Part shown: positions 1 through 6,985 of the stretch, piece after piece
How the letters are laid out: the number at the start of each line of letters is the position of its first letter
Position numbering within the stretch: the first letter of the stretch is position 1
Origin: a bacterium
GTDB lineage: Bacteria > Patescibacteriota > Minisyncoccia > UBA6257 > GWB1-50-10
DNA: 7,683 nucleotides
Assembly (NCBI GenBank): GCA_021814835.1
Contig: JAKAHO010000026.1
Span: 1-7,683 of the forward strand
Direction of reading: 5' to 3'
Notes under the pieces: model-generated
Databases searched by the model: none
What the model saw: the letters and a program-made list of their open reading frames with translations, nothing else
What the model was told of the DNA's origin: nothing
Program-made: the position numbers and the translations under genes

Positions 1-42
1 GGGACCCTTATATTTGGTGAATACTTTTGTTTTTTGGTGCAT
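1..42 (-). CDS. Possible 5' end of a further gene, cut by the window edge
   Basis: An ATG at 42-40 on the minus strand opens 14 codons without a stop up to the window edge, reading MHQKTKVFTKYKGP. It begins 8 nt after the mltG stop, which fits the spacing of the other genes in this operon. There is no Shine-Dalgarno sequence (the 8 nt before it read ACCACACC), but most genes here lack one. Fourteen codons are too few to assign a family, and an open stretch this short can arise by chance. The AT-rich segment shows no stem followed by a T-run, so no terminator after mltG is evident. Confidence 0.3.
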   Translation of the reverse strand, partial: MHQKTKVFTKYKGP

Positions 43-50
43 GGTGTGGT

Positions 51-1103
51 TTAGAGATATTTAGCTCGCTTGGTGTTGTGCTCTTCCAGTGTCTTTGAGA
101 ACATTGTCTCCCCTGTCTTTGCCGATAAGTAGTAGAGATAGGGGTTGTCTTTGGGTGCGAGCGCGGCCTTTATTGCTGCTTGCCCAGGGTTCGAGATTGG
201 CGTTGGGGGCCATCCGAGCCGCTGATAGGTGTTATAAGGAGAGCTAAGCGCAGTATCGTTTTTCGTAATCTTTAAGGTCTCGCAATCCTTCAGGAGTCCT
301 CCGCATTTCGCGTAGCTTACCGTTGCGTCTACCTGAAGAGGCATCCGTATTCTCTGCCGTTTTAAAAGAATCGCCGCGACCATCTGCCGGTCAGAGAACT
401 CCGGCACCTCTCTCTCAAGAAGCGACGCAAGCGTAAGCGTCTGGTACCAGTTCTGTTTTCCTTCAAGGAGCGACCAGGCCTTTATCTGAAAATTATCGAG
501 GAACATTCGGACTATTGCTTCGGGCGGCGCATCGAGCGCAATGCGGTATGTGTCTGGAAAGATAAAACCTTCATAGCTTGTCGCATTCGCAAGGAACGGA
601 TATTCGGCTTTCAGTTCCTTTGTCGGCACTCCGAACGGCGCATCCTTTTTCCATACACCCGCGTCCGAAAGCATCTCCTGCACATCTTTTACTGTTGAAC
701 CCTCGGGAATCGTTACTTGCGTTTCGTTCGCTCCGGGCGTTGTGAGCGTTGTCACAATTTCCGGCGTACTCATCGAAGTCGAAAGTTCATAGACGCCCGG
801 CAAAAACTTTTGCGCCCTTCCGCTCACAAGCGAATAGAATTTAAAGACGCCGAGCGACTTAATGAGCTCGTTCGCCGCCAAATTGTCGCCAATCTCCCTC
901 ACGCCCTCGCCTTTCTCAATTTTAAAAAGCACGGTCTTTTCCGAGCCATCAACCCCCGCCGAAGGATGGCCCTTCAAGTCTGCGGGTTGGAGGCTGTAGA
1001 AAAAATAAGCGACCACAACGATAAACAACAAGGCCCCTCCCAATCCAGTAAGGAGACCGGTGCTTAAATTACCTCTTTCTCTTTGTTCAAGCTGAGGATT
1101 CAA
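51..1103 (-). CDS. mltG: Endolytic murein transglycosylase MltG (YceG-like)
   Basis: MltG is a membrane-bound lytic transglycosylase that cleaves nascent glycan strands and is thought to terminate their elongation. The 350-aa length is close to the usual size of about 340 aa. A short cytoplasmic N-terminus is followed by one membrane segment (about residues 17-37), a LysM-like region (about 56-125) and the YceG catalytic domain. Visible family motifs are EGFIFPDTY (178-186), LASLLEREV (225-233, with E230 as the expected catalytic glutamate), MPLQVDATVSYA (254-265) and SPYNTYQRLGWPPTPISNPG (288-307). The C-terminus has the usual YLYYLSAKTGE...H pattern (322-342). The start is a TTG at 1103-1101, lying 17 nt inside the end of rodA, with no Shine-Dalgarno sequence; translation probably depends on coupling to rodA. 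Pairing with rodA fits a role in elongation and termination of peptidoglycan. Family identity is secure; the exact start is less so. Confidence 0.95.
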   Translation of the reverse strand: MNPQLEQRERGNLSTGLLTGLGGALLFIVVVAYFFYSLQPADLKGHPSAGVDGSEKTVLFKIEKGEGVREIGDNLAANELIKSLGVFKFYSLVSGRAQKFLPGVYELSTSMSTPEIVTTLTTPGANETQVTIPEGSTVKDVQEMLSDAGVWKKDAPFGVPTKELKAEYPFLANATSYEGFIFPDTYRIALDAPPEAIVRMFLDNFQIKAWSLLEGKQNWYQTLTLASLLEREVPEFSDRQMVAAILLKRQRIRMPLQVDATVSYAKCGGLLKDCETLKITKNDTALSSPYNTYQRLGWPPTPISNPGQAAIKAALAPKDNPYLYYLSAKTGETMFSKTLEEHNTKRAKYL

Positions 1104-2163
1104 GTTTAATGTGTTGGATTATGCTTAAGATGATTGAAGACGTCAGAATGTTTGAGCCGCCGTAGCTGAAGAATGGAAATGTGACGCCCGCAACCGGTAA
1201 AAGACCCAAATTCGCCCCTACGTTTACAAACAAATGAACTATAAAAAACAGACCCCCTCCCAAACTTATTAGTCTGAAATAATTATCACGGGCTCTGAGT
1301 CCAATTAGAACTATCCTATACACTACCCCGCAGAATGTCAAGAGGACTATTGCGCCCCCAAGGAAGCCCCACTCCTCTACAAAGGCGGCAAAAAGGAAGT
1401 CGGTCTGGGATTCGGGCAAAAACTTAAACTGCGTCTGCGTTCCCATCTGGAACCCCTTCCCCCAAAAGCCGGAGGACCCTATCGCAATCTTCGCCTGAAT
1501 CACGTTATAGCTCACGCCAAGCGGATCGCGCTCAGGAAACAAAAAGCCCGTGACGCGCTCGCGCTGATAGGGCTTCAGAAAGAATGACCACATAAGGACT
1601 GCAGCTATACCCACCACGCCGACACCGAGGAGAAATCGTTTCACGTGCACGCCGCTCAATGCCATAAATCCGAACCAGATTGTCATTACAATAAACGCCG
1701 AGCCGAAGTCGGGGTGAATCGCGATGAAAAACGCAGGAATGGCGGCATAGAGAAAAGACTGGAGTATGTTCTTTGCGCGCCACGCGTGGATATGCCTTCG
1801 CGCAAAAAAGTCCGCCAAAACAAGGATAAGCGCAAGTTTCACGAGCTCACCGGGCTCAAACTGAAATCCTGCAATGCTTATCCAGCTCTTCGTACCGCGC
1901 ACGGTTCCCGGCAAAAAATTTGATACCACAACAAGGCTCAGGCTCAGCCAATAAAGCCCTAAACGGAACCAGCCCTGACTCCCTAGCCAACGCCAGTCAA
2001 ATCTGCTGCCGATAATGATGATAAAGAAGCCGACAACATACCAGACTATCTGGCGCCAAAAGAAGGCGATATTAGAACTCGCAAGTGAAACAAGACTCGC
2101 CGCGGCAAGCACGAGAAGCCCCGCAACAATCCACCAATCAAAGTGTCTAAAACTAGAACCCAT
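1087..2163 (-). CDS. rodA: SEDS peptidoglycan glycosyltransferase RodA (rod-shape protein)
   Basis: This is a polytopic SEDS protein that polymerises lipid II into glycan strands for side-wall growth, normally together with a class B penicillin-binding protein. No such partner gene lies in this window. The 358-aa product is hydrophobic throughout, with about ten membrane segments. Diagnostic motifs are HPDFGSA (150-156), GTQTQFKFLPESQTDF (241-256, with D255 at the conserved catalytic aspartate of the TDF motif) and the C-terminal NVGANLGLLP and FFSYGGSN (314-338). The GTQxQxxFLPE wording favours RodA over FtsW. The usual QPSE is FEPGE here (102-106). I chose the ATG at 2163-2161 because MGSSFRHFDWW leads straight into the first membrane segment. 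A TTG 41 codons upstream is open in frame but would translate a palindromic element. No Shine-Dalgarno sequence is visible. The stop overlaps mltG. Confidence 0.93.
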   Translation of the reverse strand: MGSSFRHFDWWIVAGLLVLAAASLVSLASSNIAFFWRQIVWYVVGFFIIIIGSRFDWRWLGSQGWFRLGLYWLSLSLVVVSNFLPGTVRGTKSWISIAGFQFEPGELVKLALILVLADFFARRHIHAWRAKNILQSFLYAAIPAFFIAIHPDFGSAFIVMTIWFGFMALSGVHVKRFLLGVGVVGIAAVLMWSFFLKPYQRERVTGFLFPERDPLGVSYNVIQAKIAIGSSGFWGKGFQMGTQTQFKFLPESQTDFLFAAFVEEWGFLGGAIVLLTFCGVVYRIVLIGLRARDNYFRLISLGGGLFFIVHLFVNVGANLGLLPVAGVTFPFFSYGGSNILTSSIILSIIQHIKLESSA

Positions 2164-2341
2164 TGTAATAATAATTTCTGCCTGCGTTGCTGGCAGTTTT
2201 TTCGGCTTGCAAGGCTTGTCGACGAGGTTGTAGCCAGAGGCTACGCCGAGGAGGTGTAACGAAGCAGGACGGAAAAACAGCCGCAACCCGAAGGGATATA
2301 TCGCTCATATCGCGGACGAAATTATTATTACAATGGGTTCT
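2155..2341. repeat. 187-nt palindromic element with perfect 24-nt terminal inverted repeats, in front of rodA
   Basis: Positions 2155-2178 and 2318-2341 are exact reverse complements (24 of 24). Each arm contains TAATAATAATTT or its complement and, at its outer end, ATGGGTTCT or its complement. The arm nearest rodA supplies the ATG and the next two codons of that gene; the other arm ends 2 nt after the stop of the upstream gene. Inside, a second stem in another register pairs 2186-2210 with 2264-2287 (for example CAGTTTTT against AAAAACAG-type sequence) around a central hairpin. The element fills the only sizeable gap in the operon. It could be a miniature inverted-repeat element, a large RNA/DNA hairpin, or an invertible segment; the sequence alone does not decide. 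No target-site duplication is evident. Confidence 0.8.
2230..2244. repeat. Central hairpin of the rodA-upstream element
   Basis: GTAGCC (2230-2235) and GGCTAC (2239-2244) form a perfect 6-bp stem with a 3-nt AGA loop. It shares its centre (2237) with the longer imperfect stem 2192-2210/2264-2282, so it is the tip of one extended stem-loop. The flanks 2211-2229 and 2245-2263 pair poorly, giving an internal bubble. On the minus strand it would lie in the leader of any transcript running into rodA. Confidence 0.6.
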
Positions 2342-2343
2342 TA

Positions 2344-3105
2344 TCATCTACTGCTAATAAACACCTCTGTCTTCGTTGCGTCAACATTCTGAAAAATCGC
2401 ATCGGTCGGAAAAGGAATGGTAAACGAGGTGCTCTGGAACCCTAAAAGCGAGGTGAGGATGTTCTGAGAGGCAAAGATTCTCGAGCCGTATTTACTGTAC
2501 GCAACCGCGAGAAGCCGCACATCGCGGGCAGTATTCCCGCTGGTGTTTGATGCGGTGCCGCTCACTCGAATACTCCCCTGCGGCAATACTTCCGTCGTAA
2601 TGCCCGAAAGCGATAACACGGGCGCCGCCACATTTTCGGTCGACTGCCACTCGGTATCACTCAAGGTAACCGTAATATTTCCGATATTGCTGAATTGCGC
2701 GGTTATGCGGGGTTCAAGCAAAAACTTCCGCTCGTTCGCATAGAGTGAGTCAATCCCGCTGAACTGCTCGGTCATCGTGCCATTTTTATCAAAGACCTCT
2801 ACGTGATAAGTAAAGCTTGTCGCGTGAAAATTGCTGTTGGGATTTGCAACGCCAAAAAGAAGCGTCGATTGGCCGCTCGATAGCGGAAGCGTATATTGCT
2901 GAAGCACCTGAAGCGGAAGGAGATTTTTCTCGGCGCACGAAACACAAGGCCCCCCGCAATCGACACCAGTCTCGTCCTGATTCTTGATTGAATCAAAACA
3001 CGTCGGCGCCACCCTTACTATGGGACGCACAAAGAGGAACACGATACCCGCAAAACATGCAAGATAAAAAAGTCCGTAGAGAAATTTTTTGAGCGATCGG
3101 TTCAT
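2344..3105 (-). CDS. Membrane-anchored exported protein with a C/DCGGxCxxC motif and a possible FxLYD-like C-terminal domain
   Basis: I recognise the architecture but not a named family. The 253-aa product starts with a basic stretch and one membrane segment (about residues 8-31). Next comes a compact cysteine motif: C36, then ETGVDCGGPCVSC at 45-57 with C50, C54 and C57. This wording recurs in secreted and surface proteins of several bacterial groups. The four cysteines could form disulfides or bind a metal. The rest looks beta-rich. Residues about 163-253 (GTASNTSGNTARDV... with a hydrophobic strand pattern) resemble FxLYD or immunoglobulin-like modules often seen in exported proteins. The orientation is probably N-in with the bulk outside the membrane. 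The ATG overlaps the tpiA stop as ATGA, which indicates translational coupling. No Shine-Dalgarno sequence is visible. The function is unknown; an envelope role is inferred only from the anchor and from the neighbouring rodA and mltG. Confidence 0.85.
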   Translation of the reverse strand: MNRSLKKFLYGLFYLACFAGIVFLFVRPIVRVAPTCFDSIKNQDETGVDCGGPCVSCAEKNLLPLQVLQQYTLPLSSGQSTLLFGVANPNSNFHATSFTYHVEVFDKNGTMTEQFSGIDSLYANERKFLLEPRITAQFSNIGNITVTLSDTEWQSTENVAAPVLSLSGITTEVLPQGSIRVSGTASNTSGNTARDVRLLAVAYSKYGSRIFASQNILTSLLGFQSTSFTIPFPTDAIFQNVDATKTEVFISSR

Positions 3106-3839
3106 AAATTATGAATAATACTGATAAGTTTCGGGAACTCTCCCGCATCTGCGCTTGCACCCCCGACAAGAAAACCGTCGATATCGCGCTCGCGCGCAAA
3201 GCCCGCGATATTTCCCGCATTCACCGAACCGCCATATAAAACTTTGAGGCGCAAAGAAGGGTGGTTCGTTGAAATTGCTTTGCGTATCGCGTTGCTCATT
3301 ACGGAGGCCTGCTCGGGAGTTGCGTTATTTCCCGTACCGATTGCCCAGACGGGCTCATACGCGACAATAAGTTCTGAGGGTTCGTTTTTAAGTAAAGAGA
3401 GATCAGTCATTAACTGCATCCCGACAAAGCCGACCGCCTGCGCCTCTCCCCTGTGCCGCACCTCATGCCCTTCTCCTACGCACAAAATCGGTATGAGTCC
3501 CGCTTCAAGGGCGACCGCAACTTTACGCGCAATCATTGCATCGCTCTCCCTGAGAAACTGCCTGCGCTCCGAATGTCCGATAATCGCATACGTTGCGCCC
3601 ATTGCTTTCGCCATCGCGCACGAAACTTCTCCGGTAAATGCCCCGCCGTTTTTCGGGTTTTCAAAAAAAACATTTTGCACGCAAAGTTCTGCGTGACGCG
3701 CCATCTTTTTTACGAAATCAAGATACGGAAAGGGCGGCGCAAGCACAACGCCTTCTGCGTCGCTTGCACGCGTCAGTAACTCAACATCAGCGAGCGTCGT
3801 GGGCTTCATTTTCCAATTGGCAACAAGAAGCTTTTTCAT
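3102..3839 (-). CDS. tpiA: Triosephosphate isomerase
   Basis: This enzyme interconverts dihydroxyacetone phosphate and glyceraldehyde 3-phosphate in glycolysis, in the cytoplasm, normally as a dimer. The 245-aa product is a standard-length TIM barrel. Catalytic and binding residues are visible: ANWKM with N8 and K10, IIGHSERR with H89, AYEPVWAIGTG with the general base E162 and the flexible loop after it, GGSV (203-206) and GGAS (227-230) for phosphate binding. I chose the ATG at 3839-3837 because the family begins a few residues before NWK; the longer open frame from 3878 would add 13 residues not expected in the family and would run into the glycosyltransferase gene. A GGAG lies only 2 nt before this ATG, the clearest Shine-Dalgarno-like sequence in the window, though spaced unusually close. 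It starts 7 nt after the upstream stop and its own TGA overlaps the next ATG. No other glycolytic gene is present. Confidence 0.97.
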   Translation of the reverse strand: MKKLLVANWKMKPTTLADVELLTRASDAEGVVLAPPFPYLDFVKKMARHAELCVQNVFFENPKNGGAFTGEVSCAMAKAMGATYAIIGHSERRQFLRESDAMIARKVAVALEAGLIPILCVGEGHEVRHRGEAQAVGFVGMQLMTDLSLLKNEPSELIVAYEPVWAIGTGNNATPEQASVMSNAIRKAISTNHPSLRLKVLYGGSVNAGNIAGFARERDIDGFLVGGASADAGEFPKLISIIHNL

Positions 3840-3846
3840 TACTCCA

Positions 3847-4620
3847 TTATGATACCTTGTCTTCGTCGGACGTTCCAATGCCTTTCGTAAGCTGATAGGT
3901 TCGGGTCCTCTTGAGGCGGGCCCGCGCGCGGAATGCGCGCATAAACATTTTTACAGAACTCCACGCGCCGCCTCCGCACGAACACAGCCCCGCATCTTCA
4001 AATGCAATCTCGTGCATGCGAAGCCTGTTCGCTTCCGCAATAGCAATAAGCTCAACAAGAATATCGCGGTCATTGGAAAGATCGGGAAGCGAGAATATGC
4101 GCAGTGCGACGTCCTCGGTCATCGCGAACATTCCGAACCGCACATCCGACGAACGCGTAAGTACGCGCCCGCACAACAGCCGGTTTCCCGCGCTTCGCAT
4201 AGTGCGGCGCAACCCGTCGCGCACCGTTTCGCGCAATCTGCGGTGATTACGCGAGCCGATTACCATATCGGCCCCGCCTCGGAATGCCGCCGCAATTTCT
4301 GTCCGCGAATTCAGTACGCCTGCGCACTGCGGAAGAAAAAGCACCATCCGTACATTGCCCCGTGCGGCCACCATTCCCTCTTTAATCGCGAACCCCATTC
4401 CCCGCGGACTCTTGCCGGTTACTATACGAAGAGAACTCAGCACTTTTTTAAAATGTTCTGCGATGCTTACCGTCGCATCGGTTGAACCGTCATCCACAAG
4501 AATAACCTCGGAAGAAAATTCGGAAAGCGAAAGCGCATAATCAATCTGCACAAGCGATTGGAGTATGTAAGCCGCCTCATTCCGCACGGGTAGGATGAGT
4601 GAAAGATACGGTTTAGCCAT
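3847..4620 (-). CDS. Family 2 glycosyltransferase (polyprenyl-phosphate sugar synthase-like), DxD not recognisable
   Basis: The 257-aa product has the GT-A fold signature of the dolichyl/undecaprenyl-phosphate glycosyltransferase branch of family 2. Visible elements are LSLILPVRNEA (6-16), VILVDDGSTDAT (39-50, nucleotide binding), RGMGFAIKEGM (73-83), VIGSRNHRR (120-128), DVRFGMFAM (159-167) and a late conserved stretch NDRDILVELIAIAE (183-196). Such enzymes transfer a sugar from a nucleotide donor to a lipid or glycan acceptor at the membrane face. No membrane helix is evident. The oddity is the strand where MDAD-type DxD metal ligands normally sit: here it reads VLFLPQCAG (93-101), with no acidic residue. 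The basic C-terminus (231-241, RARARLKRTR-like) could contact membrane lipids. The ATG at 4620 is 12 nt after the ATPase stop, without a Shine-Dalgarno sequence. The substrate is unknown, and the change may mean altered or lost catalysis. Confidence 0.87.
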   Translation of the reverse strand: MAKPYLSLILPVRNEAAYILQSLVQIDYALSLSEFSSEVILVDDGSTDATVSIAEHFKKVLSSLRIVTGKSPRGMGFAIKEGMVAARGNVRMVLFLPQCAGVLNSRTEIAAAFRGGADMVIGSRNHRRLRETVRDGLRRTMRSAGNRLLCGRVLTRSSDVRFGMFAMTEDVALRIFSLPDLSNDRDILVELIAIAEANRLRMHEIAFEDAGLCSCGGGAWSSVKMFMRAFRARARLKRTRTYQLTKGIGTSDEDKVS

Positions 4621-4632
4621 TATGGGAGTGAA

Positions 4633-6984
4633 TTACGACACCTTCTTAAGACGCGCGTATATTTCGGCCTCAACATCAGCAAGCGGACGGCCGTACTTTT
4701 TTCTGGATAATTCCCGCGCCTCTTCAAGCAATGCGTCATCCCCCTGCGCCGGGAACGGCACAAAAAGATTGAATGCGGGAAATACCTGATTATTCACAAG
4801 AATCTTCGCATGGGCATTCAGGTTATCAATATTAATAATATCGCCTTCGTTAAATACGGGTGCAAACTGCTGAACAAGAAACTTCGCATCATCGGGTCCC
4901 ACGCGGAACGCAATCATATTGCCGACGTTGCCGAATACTGCATTGCGAATCGGCTCCTTAAGTTGCGCGATAAACTGATGTGCAACCGTGAGACAAAGCC
5001 GATATTTGCGCGCCTCGGCAAGAATAACGGCAATTGATGGCGTAGAAAAATTCTGAAACTCGTCAATGTAGAGATAGAAATCGCGGCGCTTTTCCGTAGG
5101 AATATCTGCGCGTGAAAATGCAGCAATGGTAAGCTTGCCCACAATAAGCATGCCGAGCAATGACGCGTTTAATTCTCCGATTCTTCCTTTCGAAAGATTT
5201 ACAAGAAGAATCTTTCCCTCGTCTAGAATTTTGCGGAAATCAATTGTATTTTTCGACTGCGCAAGAATCGGGCGCGTATAATCATTCGCAATAAACGTAT
5301 TGAACTTCGAGGTGATATACGGCGCCATATTCGCGAGCGACGCATCTCCGCCCACCTTCTCGGCTTCTTTCTCCCAGAATTCCTTCACTAGCATATTCGT
5401 GCACTTCTCGAGCAACCGCTTCCTGAATGATGAGTCCGTCATCACGCGCGGTATTTCAAGTATGGTAAATCCTTCACTCGGGTCATCCATAAGCAACAAC
5501 AAAGAATTTCTCGCATACTGCTCGAACATAGGACCTCCCGCGGTCTTCATATCATAGAGCGTATCGAAAATCATCATAAGCTCGTTGATGAGCAGCGTCT
5601 TTTGTTCGGGAAATTTCGGGTCGTACTCGAGCATATTGAGACCGAGCGGATATGAGAGGTCGCTGGGGTCAAAAATAACCACATCATTAATTCGCTCCTT
5701 CGGAATGCGCTTCAGCACGTCCTCAAACAAGTCGCCGTTCGGATCAATGACGCAAAAACCTTCTTTATTCATCGCGTCCTGTCCCGCAAGATTATTGATA
5801 AATACGGATTTTCCGGTACCCGTCTGGCCGATGACATACAGGTGGCGTCTTCGGTCCTCACGGGAAAGACGCACGGGAGTTTCGACTCCCCGATAAGGAT
5901 TGCGGCCAAGTAAAATTCCATCTCTTGGCATGCCCGCGGGCGCGGGAGCCTCGCGCGATTTCAGATACTTTACTTTCGGAATATCAATAAACGGCGTGGG
6001 GAAATGGAAAATGCTTGCAAACTCCTCAGTATTTAAAACCATTGATTCTTCCTGCACAAAATCGCGGAATGAAAAATTGTGCACAAATTCGGCAAGCTTG
6101 CGCGGCGTAGTGGTGCGGAACTCATTGCGCTCGGGAGTCGCAAACTGCGAGAATCCGGCGACTATGCCGTCGACGATTGAATCCGCCTGGAACTGGCTCG
6201 GCGCAGACGCAATAATACGCACGTTTACTCTGAAAAGGGGTTTTGAGAGTTTCGTCTCAAACGCTTTAATTGCCAAATCGTCGACTACCTTCTCTCCATC
6301 CTTTTTCGGAGCCGAGCCGACAAGCGCCTTCTCAACGTCGCCCCACGAAAGCTCATTGCTCTGTATTACTTCTTTTACACTCTTCCCCTTTTTAAGATTC
6401 GTAATCGCGGTGCGGATTGATTTCCGCTCAGTCGTTGCGGGACGCACCACGTACTGAATTGCGCATCCTTCGCCTACTGCGTTGATTTTGGTGAGGCCTC
6501 CCAATACGGGCAGGAGCGTATCCGCATCAAAACTCTGATACGTGCGGACAGGAAGCGCATAATGCTCCTTCAGTCTTAAAATGGCTCCCGCAGTTGCGCC
6601 CGAATAATTAAAAATATTGTACTCATCCGCCTCCTCAACAGATGCGTCTTTCCATAATGCCTGAATCTGGCGCGCAACCGCATCGCGCGCCTTCCCCGGA
6701 ACCGAAACATAAAAATGAATTTCTTCGCCGATATTGGGAACTGCTATTTCAAACGTAAACGGCTTCCCGAATGACGCGAGCGCTCCCGCAAGCTGTTCGG
6801 AAATGCCCACCTCCCGCTTCATATCCTTCCCCTCCTTGGTGCCAAGCGGCAACCGCACAAGAAAAAGCTTATTATCAAGACTGTCCGCTATCTGCTGCCG
6901 TATTTTTCCTCGTACAACAAAAAAAGAAATAACGCCGAGGAGCGCGAGAAAAAATATTGATGAAAAGATAATGAGCAGTTGCAT
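4633..6984 (-). CDS. Membrane-anchored VirD4/TraG-like (HerA/FtsK superfamily) ATPase
   Basis: The 783-aa protein has one N-terminal membrane segment (about residues 2-24), then a long region without motifs I can name (about 30-345), then an AAA+/RecA-like motor. Walker A is GQTGTGKS (386-393), preceded by HLYVI. A VIDPNGDLFEDVL block (412-424) follows, typical of T4SS coupling ATPases. Walker B is FYLYIDE (636-642) with catalytic E642, and AEARKYRLCLTVAHQ (656-670) gives the sensor-like glutamine. Coupling ATPases of this kind recruit or pump DNA or protein through type IV secretion channels; family members with such N-terminal regions are common in CPR genomes without a full conjugation set. 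No VirB4, relaxase or channel gene is in this window. The C-terminus (750-783) is a charged helical tail. It starts 1 nt after the stop of the 141-aa gene, suggesting the two work together. The substrate is unknown; pilus assembly or DNA uptake are alternatives. Confidence 0.87.
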   Translation of the reverse strand: MQLLIIFSSIFFLALLGVISFFVVRGKIRQQIADSLDNKLFLVRLPLGTKEGKDMKREVGISEQLAGALASFGKPFTFEIAVPNIGEEIHFYVSVPGKARDAVARQIQALWKDASVEEADEYNIFNYSGATAGAILRLKEHYALPVRTYQSFDADTLLPVLGGLTKINAVGEGCAIQYVVRPATTERKSIRTAITNLKKGKSVKEVIQSNELSWGDVEKALVGSAPKKDGEKVVDDLAIKAFETKLSKPLFRVNVRIIASAPSQFQADSIVDGIVAGFSQFATPERNEFRTTTPRKLAEFVHNFSFRDFVQEESMVLNTEEFASIFHFPTPFIDIPKVKYLKSREAPAPAGMPRDGILLGRNPYRGVETPVRLSREDRRRHLYVIGQTGTGKSVFINNLAGQDAMNKEGFCVIDPNGDLFEDVLKRIPKERINDVVIFDPSDLSYPLGLNMLEYDPKFPEQKTLLINELMMIFDTLYDMKTAGGPMFEQYARNSLLLLMDDPSEGFTILEIPRVMTDSSFRKRLLEKCTNMLVKEFWEKEAEKVGGDASLANMAPYITSKFNTFIANDYTRPILAQSKNTIDFRKILDEGKILLVNLSKGRIGELNASLLGMLIVGKLTIAAFSRADIPTEKRRDFYLYIDEFQNFSTPSIAVILAEARKYRLCLTVAHQFIAQLKEPIRNAVFGNVGNMIAFRVGPDDAKFLVQQFAPVFNEGDIINIDNLNAHAKILVNNQVFPAFNLFVPFPAQGDDALLEEARELSRKKYGRPLADVEAEIYARLKKVS

Positions 6985-6985
6985 T

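Noticed and set aside
2164..2286. A 41-residue N-terminal extension of RodA from a TTG at 2286
   Set aside because: The extension would translate the palindromic element, is not expected in the family, and MGSSFRHFDWW at 2163 gives the normal N-terminus directly before the first membrane segment.
2259..2300. A rho-independent terminator for the upstream gene
   Set aside because: On the minus strand CCCTTCGGG makes only a 3-bp stem and the T-run lies about 11 nt further on, so it does not have terminator geometry.
2153..2347. A 64-aa open frame spanning the whole rodA-upstream element, with an ATG overlapping the upstream stop
   Set aside because: The ATGA overlap resembles real coupling, but the frame is built from the inverted repeat and inner stem, ends inside the rodA 5' end, and shows no protein-like pattern. 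It is most likely a by-product of the repeat.
3840..3878. A longer TpiA starting at 3878
   Set aside because: It would overlap the glycosyltransferase by 32 nt and add residues before the conserved N-terminal strand; the ATG at 3839 fits the family and has a GGAG upstream.
3921..3940. GCGCGC-rich inverted repeat near the end of the glycosyltransferase gene
   Set aside because: It is explained by codons for the Arg/Ala-rich tail (RARAR) and is too short to stand out from coding bias.
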